Assembly (NCBI GenBank): GCA_000433095.1
Contig: HF991449.1
Location: forward strand, 1 to 14,331
Origin: Clostridium sp. CAG:967
GTDB taxonomy: Bacteria > Cyanobacteriota > Vampirovibrionia > Gastranaerophilales > Gastranaerophilaceae
Direction: 5' to 3'
Length of the DNA: 14,331 nt
This document shows, piece after piece, positions 7,317-13,866 of this stretch. Under the pieces are notes generated by a model. It was not told where the DNA came from. It ran no database searches and worked only from the letters and a program-made list of their open reading frames with translations. Numbering within the stretch: the first letter of the stretch is position 1; each line of letters begins with the position of its first letter. Position numbers and translations under genes: made by a program.

Positions 7317-8107
7317 TGAACGTACCAAAAATTTCACCAAACTCTCAAACAAATATCGGAACCAAAATAGTTGATAAATGTATTAGAGAACCTATTCTGG
7401 GCTTATCCAGAACAAAATGGATGAAGAACAAAACATTCCCTAATTACGAAATCGATAATGCTAAATTTATGTCAGCAATCGGCGTAGGTTCTATTGTATT
7501 AAAAGACGGTTTAGGCTGCTACTTATACGTTAAACAAAGTTTAAACAACAAAAAAATACCTGAAGACAAACGTAAATTCGTTGCAGCATTAGACCTTGCA
7601 AACGGCGGTTTAATGATTGCCATGCAGTTATTAATGTTCTTTACTATTTCAAACAAAAAAGTTCAAGCAAAAATGTTTAATTCATTGTTCGGCAAAAACT
7701 TCACCAGATCTGCCGATAAAGCTTTACAGGCTCAATTAAACAAAATGGACAAATTAAAAGGAATGACAGGTAAAGAATTCCACAAAGCCAGAGAAGCAGA
7801 TAAAAAAGGGCTGGTAACAGCTTTCGGATATCTGACATCCCTTGCAGCTTCTACAATTATCGCAAAACGTGTAATAGTTCCGTTCATCGCTACACCTTTA
7901 GCTGATAAAACAAAAGCCTGGATGTGCAGAAATGATAAACCAATTCCTGTTCACAAAGAAACTAAAAACACTTACAGTCAGAAAACAACTGCTAACGAGT
8001 TAAAAGATTCAAGCACCCAGTTCAAAGGAGTAAAAGGGGCTGATGTTGAAGCAAAACATTCCACTAATCTTTTAGAAGAAGCAAAAAATAAAGCAAATAA
8101 ACAATAA
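7316..8107 (+). CDS. Lineage-specific membrane protein, apparent distant paralogue of the preceding gene
   Basis: This 263-residue protein of unknown function is translationally coupled to the upstream gene: its ATG overlaps that gene's TAA by one base, and GAGG at 7305-7308 serves as ribosome site. Its layout repeats the neighbour's in shorter form: a hydrophobic stretch (about 52-72), a polar turn with IPEDKRKF (81-88), a second hydrophobic stretch (about 89-112), a short soluble segment rich in Lys (about 113-163), a third membrane region (about 165-194), then a polar tail of about 70 residues. The tail contains SSTQFKG (232-238), similar to the SFQG motif at the other protein's N-terminus. 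A strong terminator follows. Local matches to the neighbour (GL...K...L..K...ED.R...A, then L..A.Q) suggest common ancestry, but identity is low and I could not test it. Confidence 0.78.
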   Translation: MNVPKISPNSQTNIGTKIVDKCIREPILGLSRTKWMKNKTFPNYEIDNAKFMSAIGVGSIVLKDGLGCYLYVKQSLNNKKIPEDKRKFVAALDLANGGLMIAMQLLMFFTISNKKVQAKMFNSLFGKNFTRSADKALQAQLNKMDKLKGMTGKEFHKAREADKKGLVTAFGYLTSLAASTIIAKRVIVPFIATPLADKTKAWMCRNDKPIPVHKETKNTYSQKTTANELKDSSTQFKGVKGADVEAKHSTNLLEEAKNKANKQ

Positions 8108-8136
8108 AAAAAAGATACCCTCAGGTATCTTTTTTT
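8107..8136. terminator. Bidirectional Rho-independent terminator
   Basis: A GATACC/GGTATC stem (8114-8119 with 8124-8129) and a CTCA loop are extended by A residues on the left and T residues on the right. The hairpin therefore ends in a U-run on either strand. It lies between two convergent genes, with stops at 8107 (plus) and 8141 (minus), and can end both transcripts. Confidence 0.88.
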
Positions 8137-8140
8137 ATAA

Positions 8141-8488
8141 TTAAAACGGTTTTGTCTGATTTAATTTCAGTCTCAGTTCTCTGAAACGGGTAATATCTTC
8201 CTGGGTTTTTCCTGATTCCTGGAATACAGCCTGAGAAGAAGGATGAACCATCAAAACATAATCCATGTGAATTTCCAAAAAATTATATTTTCTTGGAGAT
8301 TGGTTTGAATTACGAGGGAAAATTTCAGCATTAGTAACAGCTAAAAATCTTCTTTCTCTGTCATTTAAAAGGTCAGTTAACTCTCTGTTTGTATTAGTAT
8401 ATTTTGAAACGTGAACAACACCTTTAATATCATGGTCAGCTGTTAAAATGCTTACCTCTATTGGAACTGTATCAATATTTTTTGCCAT
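8141..8488 (-). CDS. Small conserved soluble protein of unknown function
   Basis: The 115 residues have no signal peptide or membrane segment. The pattern is alternating beta-type: IEVSILTADHDIKGVVHV (11-28), then a segment ending in RERRFLAVTNAEIFP (44-58), then a strand-like NFLEIHMDYVLMVHP (69-83) and a polar tail. This 'modify or bind, then FLA(L/V)T-A-E' style resembles small conserved proteins of unknown function in several phyla (possibly the DUF6812 type; I could not verify the name). It is transcribed alone: near-consensus promoter at 8516-8544, AAGGAT about 10 bases before the ATG at 8488, and the shared terminator just after the stop. No neighbour in the same transcript hints at a role. 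Confidence 0.8.
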   Translation of the reverse strand: MAKNIDTVPIEVSILTADHDIKGVVHVSKYTNTNRELTDLLNDRERRFLAVTNAEIFPRNSNQSPRKYNFLEIHMDYVLMVHPSSQAVFQESGKTQEDITRFRELRLKLNQTKPF

Positions 8489-8515
8489 CTTCTTCTATCC
8501 TTATTACGTACAAAT

Positions 8516-8544
8516 ATAATACTATATTTTAAAATAAATGTCTA
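8516..8544 (-). promoter_or_regulatory. Sigma-70-type promoter for the 115-residue protein
   Basis: On the minus strand TAGACA (8539-8544) and TATTAT (8516-8521) are 17 bases apart, each one mismatch from consensus. The start point would be near 8509, giving a leader of about 20 bases that holds the AAGGAT ribosome site. The promoter lies in the 60-base gap after the YitT-family gene, so this gene does not depend on the lysA-cdaA-yitT operon. No terminator was seen between them, and read-through is possible. Confidence 0.6.
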
Positions 8545-8548
8545 TATG

Positions 8549-9427
8549 TTAAATTTTATCAATCCGCTTTCTTGTTCTTCCGCCATAGACCTCGTGAACA
8601 TCCACAACCGAAATAAATGCAGTAGGATCAATTTCTCTGATTATTTGTTTCATTCTTGCCATTTCAAGCCTTGATACAACACAGTAAATAAGTGTCTTTT
8701 CAGTTCCGGAGTAGGCTCCGACACCTTTCAGATAGGTTACGCCCAAATCTAATTTATCAAGGAGTTCCTGACCGATTTCATAAGCTTTATCGCTTATTAC
8801 TCTAATAGATTTTGCAGAGTTCAAACCTTCCAGAACAACATCAATAACTCTGAATGCAATAAAATAAGTTAATACGGCATACATAGCCTTATTCCAGCCG
8901 AATACAAGCCCTGATGCACCGTAAATAAATATATTGAATGTCATAATCCATTCACCGACAGAAAAACCGAATTTTTTGGATAAAACCAGCGACATAATTT
9001 CTGTGCCGTCAAGCGAACCGCCGTTTTTAAGCACTAGACCAACACCCGTACCCAGAATAATACCTCCGAATACTGTAGATAATAGCAAATCATGAGTTAC
9101 AGGATGCTGATGTGTAGTGAATAAATTAATAAACAAAGAAAGCATTCCGATTGCATAAAAAGTTTGGATTACAAACTTTTTACCAATTTTGTTAAAGGCA
9201 AGTAAAAAGAATGGAATATTTATCACAAATACTAAAAGACCTAAATTGATTTTGGTCAGATAGCTTAAAATTATAGAAATACCTACTATACCGCCGTCAA
9301 TAATATTATTTGGTACAAGAAAAACTTCAAGAGCAAAAGCAGCAATAAAGGGACCGAGGGTTAGAAAAAATATTTTTGATAAGTATGTAAAAAACAATTC
9401 TTTTTTAGTTAATTTTCTTTCTGGCAT
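8549..9427 (-). CDS. YitT-family membrane protein (DUF161 + DUF2179)
   Basis: This 292-residue integral membrane protein has the YitT layout: about six hydrophobic segments between residues 18 and 198, the conserved VPNNIIDGGIVGIS (38-51) and LKNGGSLDGTEIMS (133-146) loops, and a cytoplasmic C-terminal alpha/beta domain (about 205-280, DUF2179) ending in DVHEVYGGR. The family is widespread in Firmicutes and related groups; its transport substrate is not established. The ATG at 9427 has AAGG about 9 bases upstream and lies 2 bases after the cdaA stop, so it is translated from the same message. Linkage with a c-di-AMP cyclase makes a signalling or osmolyte-related role conceivable, but nothing in the sequence proves it. 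Confidence 0.9.
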   Translation of the reverse strand: MPERKLTKKELFFTYLSKIFFLTLGPFIAAFALEVFLVPNNIIDGGIVGISIILSYLTKINLGLLVFVINIPFFLLAFNKIGKKFVIQTFYAIGMLSLFINLFTTHQHPVTHDLLLSTVFGGIILGTGVGLVLKNGGSLDGTEIMSLVLSKKFGFSVGEWIMTFNIFIYGASGLVFGWNKAMYAVLTYFIAFRVIDVVLEGLNSAKSIRVISDKAYEIGQELLDKLDLGVTYLKGVGAYSGTEKTLIYCVVSRLEMARMKQIIREIDPTAFISVVDVHEVYGGRTRKRIDKI

Positions 9428-9429
9428 AA

Positions 9430-10341
9430 TTAAACCTTACCGGACTCTTTCTTTGTATTTCTCTTGATTGTCATAAAATTATTTATTTTAAATATAGTTT
9501 TGGATTCATCTTCCTGTTCCTTCTTATAACCGAGAATATTTTCCAAATCAGCTTTTAAAGTAACTAGATCTTCGTATTTTTTCAAAGAACCGTCAATTGC
9601 AACAGATACATCCCCTGTTTCTTCAGAAACAACAAGACAAGCTGCATCACTGGTTTCTGTCATACCGATAGCAGCTCTGTGGCGTGTACCGTATTTCCAG
9701 CTGAGTTTTGGATCTTCTGTCAGAGGAAGAAGAACACCTGCTGAAATAATTTTGTCACCGTTTATTACAACAGCACCGTCATGCAAAGGTGTATTCGGGT
9801 GAAAAATAGTTAATATAAGTTCGGTGGACAAATCAGCGTTTAGCTTAGTTCCAACATCAGTATATGTGTGACTTAAATCGCTCTGGAATACGATTAAAGC
9901 CCCTGTATGAGATTTTGAAAGGTATTTAACACTTTCAATCAACTCTTTTATGACATCAATTTTTTGAGTTTTGTGTCTTGAATTATTTGAAGCAAAAGCT
10001 CTGCTTATAAAATCCACCTGTCCCAAAAATCCTAAAAATCTTCTTAATTCAGGCTGGAAAATAACGATTAAGCTTAAAGATACGAGAGTAACAACAGCTT
10101 TTAAAAACATTCCTATAATTTTCAAATCAATTCTTAAGAGAACTTCACTGAAAACCCATACAAAAACAATAATTAAAAGACCTTTAACAAATTTCTCTGA
10201 CGGTGTATTTTTTATAAATCTTTTATATAAGAACAGCAAAACTCCGGCAAGGAATACTATCTGGATAAAATCTGACCAGTTAAAAGTCATTTCCAGTGTA
10301 CCGATATATTTTAAAATATATGCCAGAATTTCATTTATCAT
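9430..10341 (-). CDS. cdaA: Diadenylate cyclase CdaA (makes c-di-AMP)
   Basis: CdaA joins two ATP into cyclic di-AMP, a messenger controlling potassium and osmolyte uptake and wall homeostasis. The 303 residues show three N-terminal membrane helices (about 24-40, 52-69, 76-96) followed by a DAC domain (about 115-265). Both catalytic motifs are intact: D188-G-A in TPLHDGAVV and GTRHR at 218-222, followed by AAIGMTETSDA and VVSEETGDVS. The C-terminus has about 35 extra residues rich in Lys and Glu. The ATG at 10341 overlaps the lysA stop (ATGA, 4 bases), so expression is coupled to lysA; yitT follows after 2 bases. The partners common in Firmicutes (cdaR, glmM) are absent here. I remember the lysA-cdaA linkage from cyanobacteria. 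The hydrolase PgpH is encoded at 914-3133. Confidence 0.96.
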   Translation of the reverse strand: MINEILAYILKYIGTLEMTFNWSDFIQIVFLAGVLLFLYKRFIKNTPSEKFVKGLLIIVFVWVFSEVLLRIDLKIIGMFLKAVVTLVSLSLIVIFQPELRRFLGFLGQVDFISRAFASNNSRHKTQKIDVIKELIESVKYLSKSHTGALIVFQSDLSHTYTDVGTKLNADLSTELILTIFHPNTPLHDGAVVINGDKIISAGVLLPLTEDPKLSWKYGTRHRAAIGMTETSDAACLVVSEETGDVSVAIDGSLKKYEDLVTLKADLENILGYKKEQEDESKTIFKINNFMTIKRNTKKESGKV

Positions 10342-11669
10342 CTGTTTTTTAACCTATCAGGTATAACATCATGAGATATTAAATCTTCTAATGTCTCTCT
10401 CTTTATTATAATATCAGATTGTGAATTATTTACAAGTACCATTGCAGGTTTTTGTACTCGATTATAATTCGAAGCCATTGAATAATTATAAGCCCCTGTA
10501 TTGTAAACGCACAGTACATCGCCTTCTTCAAGCTCGGGCAGAGTAATATTTTTTATTAAAATATCACCTGACTCACAAAATCTTCCTGCAATTGTAACAG
10601 TTTGTGCAAGTTCAAAGTCAGGTTTATTTGCAACTTGGGCAAAATATTCTGCCTGATACATGGAAGGTCTTGCATTATCAGCCATACCGCCGTCTACAGC
10701 ATAATATTTTTTACCTTTAGGAACCTGTTTTGAGCTACCTAAAGTATATAAAGTCACACCTGATGTTGAAATTATACTTCTGCCGGGCTCCAAAAACAGC
10801 GTAGGAGGTTCAATATTATACTTTTTAATACATTCGTTTAATCTGTTTATTACAATTTCAGCAATCTCAAAAGTAGACGGAGGCTCGTCAGAATTTATGT
10901 ATTTAACGCCAAGACCGCCGCCGATATTGATTTCATCCAACTTCAAGCCAAACTTTTCATCCAGTCTTGAAAGTTCTTTCACAAGTATTTCAATTTCATC
11001 GCCGTAAATTGACGTTTCGAAAATTTGTGAGCCTATATGCGCATGAAGTCCGTGAAGTTTCAAATTTGTATAATCATTTAAAATTAAATCTACAGCATCG
11101 TCGATTTGCGTTAAGTCAAAACCGAATTTAGAATCAAGGTGACCTGTTTGGATGTATTCATGAGTGTGGCATTCAATACCAGGGGTTATTCTCAAAAGAA
11201 CATCGACAACTTTTTTATGAGATTTAGCAATTTCATTTAACAGAGCCAGTTCAAAGAAGTTATCAACGGAAATTCGTCCTACACCAAGTTCTATTGCAAG
11301 AGTAAGTTCATCTGCTGATTTGTTATTACCGTTAAATAAAACCTTTGACATATCTGCCCCTGCTTTATAAACAGTATAAATTTCACCTGCCGAAACAACA
11401 TCAAACCCAAAGCCTTCGCTTGACATAATAGCAGAAGTTGCCATAGTGCAAAGAGCTTTTGATGCATACATCATATTAGTTTTAGGATAAGCTTTGAAAG
11501 CATTTTTATAATCTTTACAGATCTTTCTAATTGTTTCTTCATCAAGAACGTAAAGCGGTGTACCGTATTTTTCAGCCAAACCGATTAAATCACATCCGCC
11601 TATTTCAAGGTTTCCTGCTTCATTAATTTTAGTTGTTAACGGTTTTAGAGATTGATTTGTGCTGTTCAT
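10338..11669 (-). CDS. lysA: Diaminopimelate decarboxylase
   Basis: LysA is the PLP enzyme that decarboxylates meso-diaminopimelate to L-lysine, so it also sets how much diaminopimelate remains for peptidoglycan. The fold-type III features are clear: the PLP lysine K71 in MMYASKAL, HAHIGSQ (209-215), the phosphate-binding GGGLG (250-254), EPGRS (294-298), and the active-site C365-E-S-G-D from the partner subunit, followed by YNTGAYNYSM. Length is 443 residues, normal for the family. The ATG at 11669 has a strong AAGGAG site (11675-11680) 5 bases upstream. It is the first gene of the coupled lysA-cdaA-yitT group and lies 72 bases after the XRE gene on the same strand. No clear promoter was found in that gap, so co-transcription with the regulator is possible. 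No L-box-like element could be recognised there. Confidence 0.97.
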   Translation of the reverse strand: MNSTNQSLKPLTTKINEAGNLEIGGCDLIGLAEKYGTPLYVLDEETIRKICKDYKNAFKAYPKTNMMYASKALCTMATSAIMSSEGFGFDVVSAGEIYTVYKAGADMSKVLFNGNNKSADELTLAIELGVGRISVDNFFELALLNEIAKSHKKVVDVLLRITPGIECHTHEYIQTGHLDSKFGFDLTQIDDAVDLILNDYTNLKLHGLHAHIGSQIFETSIYGDEIEILVKELSRLDEKFGLKLDEINIGGGLGVKYINSDEPPSTFEIAEIVINRLNECIKKYNIEPPTLFLEPGRSIISTSGVTLYTLGSSKQVPKGKKYYAVDGGMADNARPSMYQAEYFAQVANKPDFELAQTVTIAGRFCESGDILIKNITLPELEEGDVLCVYNTGAYNYSMASNYNRVQKPAMVLVNNSQSDIIIKRETLEDLISHDVIPDRLKNR

Positions 11670-11741
11670 TGATGCTCCTTACTTCTTATATGACTAGAAT
11701 AACACAACTTATCCGAAATTAAAATAGTAAAAATAATGTAA

Positions 11742-11969
11742 TCAATCTTTTTTATAGCCCGCTAACTCATCCAAAGATATATTAAACACCTGAGCAAGTC
11801 TGATAAAATACTCAAGCCCTATATTAATCTTACCGTTTTCAATACGTGCAATATGTTCACGGCTGCAATCAATAATTTCTGCAAGTTGTTCTTGAGAAAG
11901 CCCCAGTCGTTTACGATTTTTTCTTATTCTATTACGAATTTTAACATTATAGTTTTTAAACTCTTGCAT
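11742..11969 (-). CDS. Small XRE-family (Cro/CI-type) DNA-binding regulator
   Basis: This 75-residue protein is almost entirely one HTH_3 domain. A basic N-terminus (RNRIRKNRKRLG, 12-23) leads to LSQEQLAEIIDCSREHIARIENGK (24-47) with turn and recognition helices, and then INIGLEYFIRLAQVFNISLDELAG. There is no extra sensor domain. The ATG at 11969 has no ribosome site, but a TATAAT box ends 7 bases before it, which would place the transcript's first base at or next to the ATG. The message may therefore be leaderless. The gene diverges from a prepilin-like gene and precedes lysA on the same strand. It probably controls its own promoter and the pilin gene's; that is inferred from position only. 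Confidence 0.9.
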   Translation of the reverse strand: MQEFKNYNVKIRNRIRKNRKRLGLSQEQLAEIIDCSREHIARIENGKINIGLEYFIRLAQVFNISLDELAGYKKD

Positions 11970-11992
11970 AATTAAGATTATATGTTTATAAT
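11964..11992 (+). promoter_or_regulatory. Overlapping divergent promoters of the XRE gene and the prepilin gene
   Basis: A perfect inverted repeat ATTATA-TGTT-TATAAT (11977-11992) supplies a -10 box to both strands. For the plus strand TATAAT (11987-11992) pairs with TTGCAT (11964-11969, 3 of 6 consensus matches) at 17 bases, giving a start near 11999 and a leader of about 87 bases for the prepilin gene. For the minus strand TATAAT (11977-11982) lies 7 bases from the XRE start codon and has no good -35 box. A second perfect palindrome, GATTAATTAATC (12007-12018), lies just downstream. Either palindrome could bind the XRE protein, though in such AT-rich DNA chance is a real alternative. Confidence 0.45.
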
Positions 11993-12070
11993 GTGTATAT
12001 TACTGGGATTAATTAATCACATAAATTAGTCATAAAGCGCATTATCACTTGGTTACATGACACTAGAAAA

Positions 12071-12078
12071 GAGGAGGT
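12071..12078 (+). promoter_or_regulatory. Strong ribosome binding site that sets the prepilin start
   Basis: GAGGAGGT lies 8 bases before the ATG at 12087 and is the strongest Shine-Dalgarno sequence in the window. It rules out the in-frame ATG at 12057, which would turn this site into codons and put 10 extra residues in front of the prepilin leader. It suggests the protein is made in quantity. Confidence 0.85.
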
Positions 12079-12086
12079 ATTATAAA

Positions 12087-12764
12087 ATGATTAAAGGTTT
12101 TACTCTTGCAGAGGTACTGATTACTCTCGGGATAATTGGTATTGTTGCAGCTATGACTATGCCTTCACTGATTTCTGACTATAAAAATAAAGCAATAGAT
12201 GCTCAATTCAAACGTGTTTATTCTAATATTTATAATGCGATGAAAATGATTGAATCACGTGACGGAACATTACCGCAATGTTATTATACATATCAGGGCG
12301 GCACCTCAGACCCGCTAAAATTTTCACAATGCGCAGATTTTTACGATAAAATTACTAAAGAAATGCATGTTATAAAAATTTGCAAAGGAAACGCATATAA
12401 TGACGGCTGCATACCTAAATATCAAGGAGTAAATACGATAAAAGAATATGAAGGGTCAGCCTCAATTAACGGATGCGGCGGATATACTCAAAGCTATATT
12501 CTTAACAAGAATTGGGCTTACATTTTTAATGACGGCTCTATTTTATTCACCTATGATGCTGTTTCTAATAAAAATGATAACTGGTCCGGAGTTTTTGCAA
12601 TTGATGTAAACGGCAAAAAAGGACCTAACAAATGGGGACACGATGTATTCAGTTTTGCTTTTGAAGAAACAAAGCTTGGAAGAATACAAATGCTGCCTAC
12701 ATGTTCACTAATTGAAAAAGGCGGAAGACATCCTGACAAGCTTCTTATTAATGCTTCAAAGTAA
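12087..12764 (+). CDS. Prepilin-like secreted protein with class III signal (type IV pilin/pseudopilin type)
   Basis: The N-terminus is a textbook prepilin: leader MIKG, cleavage before F5, then FTLAEVLITLGIIGIVAAM with the conserved Glu at mature position 5. It would be processed by a PilD-type peptidase and assembled by a type IV pilus or type II secretion system, neither of which is in this window. The remaining 200 residues are a globular domain with six cysteines (65, 82, 99, 108, 130, 206), enough for three disulfides, and a segment IDVNGKKGPNKWGHDVF (172-188) that recalls the metal-binding loop of GspG-type pseudopilins. Length is 225 residues. Its 3' end overlaps the convergent ubiA-family gene by 9 bases, with no terminator between. 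I recall this style of protein as highly multiplied in Gastranaerophilales. Its exact role (structural pilin, minor pilin or surface protein) is unknown. Confidence 0.88.
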   Translation: MIKGFTLAEVLITLGIIGIVAAMTMPSLISDYKNKAIDAQFKRVYSNIYNAMKMIESRDGTLPQCYYTYQGGTSDPLKFSQCADFYDKITKEMHVIKICKGNAYNDGCIPKYQGVNTIKEYEGSASINGCGGYTQSYILNKNWAYIFNDGSILFTYDAVSNKNDNWSGVFAIDVNGKKGPNKWGHDVFSFAFEETKLGRIQMLPTCSLIEKGGRHPDKLLINASK

Positions 12765-13637
12765 TATAAACAATGTGACCATTAAAGAAAAATAAACCAT
12801 TAAATTTCTTGCCTGCAAAAGCCTGTAATAAAACTCTTTTGTATCTCCGCCGCAGGTATAAGAATTTAAAGATTTATACATTTTAACTATTAACGGCACC
12901 AAGACTAAAGTAATAAGCAGCCAATAATTATTAAGCAAATAAGCAAGAATTAAGGTAAATAAATACGCTAAGCCATATACAACAAATACCCCTTTGATAG
13001 CTTTATTTTTATCACCGATACGGCAGCATAGAGTTAATTTATGCGAACACATATCACCTTCAAAATCAAGAATCGTATGTACATACATTAACCCGACCGT
13101 AAACATTACAACAGCGAGCGACAAGAAAAGCACTTCAATTGAAAATGACTTTGTCATCACATAAAAAACACCTTCAAACAAAAGCGGACCAAAAGCCAAA
13201 CCTACAGCGACTTCACTCAAACCGACTTGAGAAAGTTTTGCATATAAAAGAGTTAGCATTCCTCCAACAAATGCAAGAGCAATTACAGGAAAACCTGCTC
13301 TATAAGTAAGAAAAACACCTGTCAGAAAAGCAATTCCGCAATATATTATGACAACACGCAAGACATCATCCAGTGTTGCATAACCTTCTTTAATATATGC
13401 ACATTTGCATTTTTGGGAATTGTCTGACAACTTTTTATAATCCATATAATCATCAAACAAGTTTGTAGCAAGGTGAGCACAGGCAATCCCGACTAAAGCA
13501 GCCAGACCGTTAATAACATTACCGTTAAATTTTAGTGAATATACAAATATAACAAGCCATGATAACAATGTCATAGGCAGTGAAAAAATACGTGAATTTT
13601 TAAGCCAGAAACAAATTTTTTCCACACACTGTTTCAT
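12756..13637 (-). CDS. UbiA-family prenyltransferase, MenA-like
   Basis: This polytopic enzyme attaches a polyprenyl chain to an acceptor. The first Asp-rich motif is N59-L-F-D62-D63-Y-M-D66 and the second is D191-F-E-G-D195, followed by K200-L-T and RIG, as in MenA-type enzymes. Another MenA-like block is LSEVAVGLAFGPLL (140-153). About eight hydrophobic segments cover the 293 residues. MenA would make demethylmenaquinone from dihydroxynaphthoate, but no other quinone gene is nearby, so the acceptor is open. The ATG at 13637 has GAGGT about 9 bases upstream, and that ribosome site begins within the stop codon of the 72-residue gene. It is therefore co-translated with that gene and the ROK gene. 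Unusual Cys residues (CKC at 77-79, CC at 204-205) lie near the active-site loops. The family is sure; the substrate is uncertain. Confidence 0.87.
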   Translation of the reverse strand: MKQCVEKICFWLKNSRIFSLPMTLLSWLVIFVYSLKFNGNVINGLAALVGIACAHLATNLFDDYMDYKKLSDNSQKCKCAYIKEGYATLDDVLRVVIIYCGIAFLTGVFLTYRAGFPVIALAFVGGMLTLLYAKLSQVGLSEVAVGLAFGPLLFEGVFYVMTKSFSIEVLFLSLAVVMFTVGLMYVHTILDFEGDMCSHKLTLCCRIGDKNKAIKGVFVVYGLAYLFTLILAYLLNNYWLLITLVLVPLIVKMYKSLNSYTCGGDTKEFYYRLLQARNLMVYFSLMVTLFILL

Positions 13638-13647
13638 AAATAAGACC

Positions 13648-13866
13648 TCATTTTAACAGATTTTGCATACCCTTAACAACTTCATAGCTTGCGCCTGCTT
13701 CAAGAACTTCTTCGGCAGAAAGTCCGAAAAGCGTAATAAGCGAATAAGCCTCTTTATCACCATCATTTAACAATTCAACAACGGTTTTTACAGCCTCTGT
13801 ACGGGTAAGATTTGTAAACTGTAAATTTTTACCTTTATGGATAATTCTTTTCTTTGATTTACCCAA
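13648..13866 (-). CDS. Small protein of unknown function between ROK kinase and UbiA genes
   Basis: This is a 72-residue soluble protein with no recognised family. A basic N-terminus (GKSKKRIIHKGKN, 2-14) is followed by LTRTEAVKTVVELLNDGDKEAYSLITLFGLSAEEVLEAGASYEVVKGMQNLL, which looks like three or four short amphipathic helices, a possible small helical binding domain. It begins at TTG (13866), directly after the TAA of the ROK gene, with AGGAG (13875-13879) 8 bases upstream; no in-frame ATG or GTG offers a reasonable alternative. Its TGA lies inside the ribosome site of the UbiA gene. These tight junctions and the good ribosome site argue that it is real despite the rare start. Confidence 0.72.
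   Translation of the reverse strand: MGKSKKRIIHKGKNLQFTNLTRTEAVKTVVELLNDGDKEAYSLITLFGLSAEEVLEAGASYEVVKGMQNLLK

Noticed and set aside
9971..10366. 131-codon open frame on the plus strand opposite cdaA
   Set aside because: It mirrors the membrane-helix codons of CdaA, has no ribosome site, and its product is a low-complexity Lys/Thr/Ile mix.
11670..11741. Lysine riboswitch or clear promoter before lysA
   Set aside because: The 72-base gap is too short for a lysine riboswitch and shows no matching conserved elements; candidate -10 boxes lack a -35 partner at proper spacing.
12057..12086. Earlier ATG for the prepilin-like gene
   Set aside because: It would place the GAGGAGGT ribosome site inside the coding sequence and lengthen the short leader typical of prepilins.
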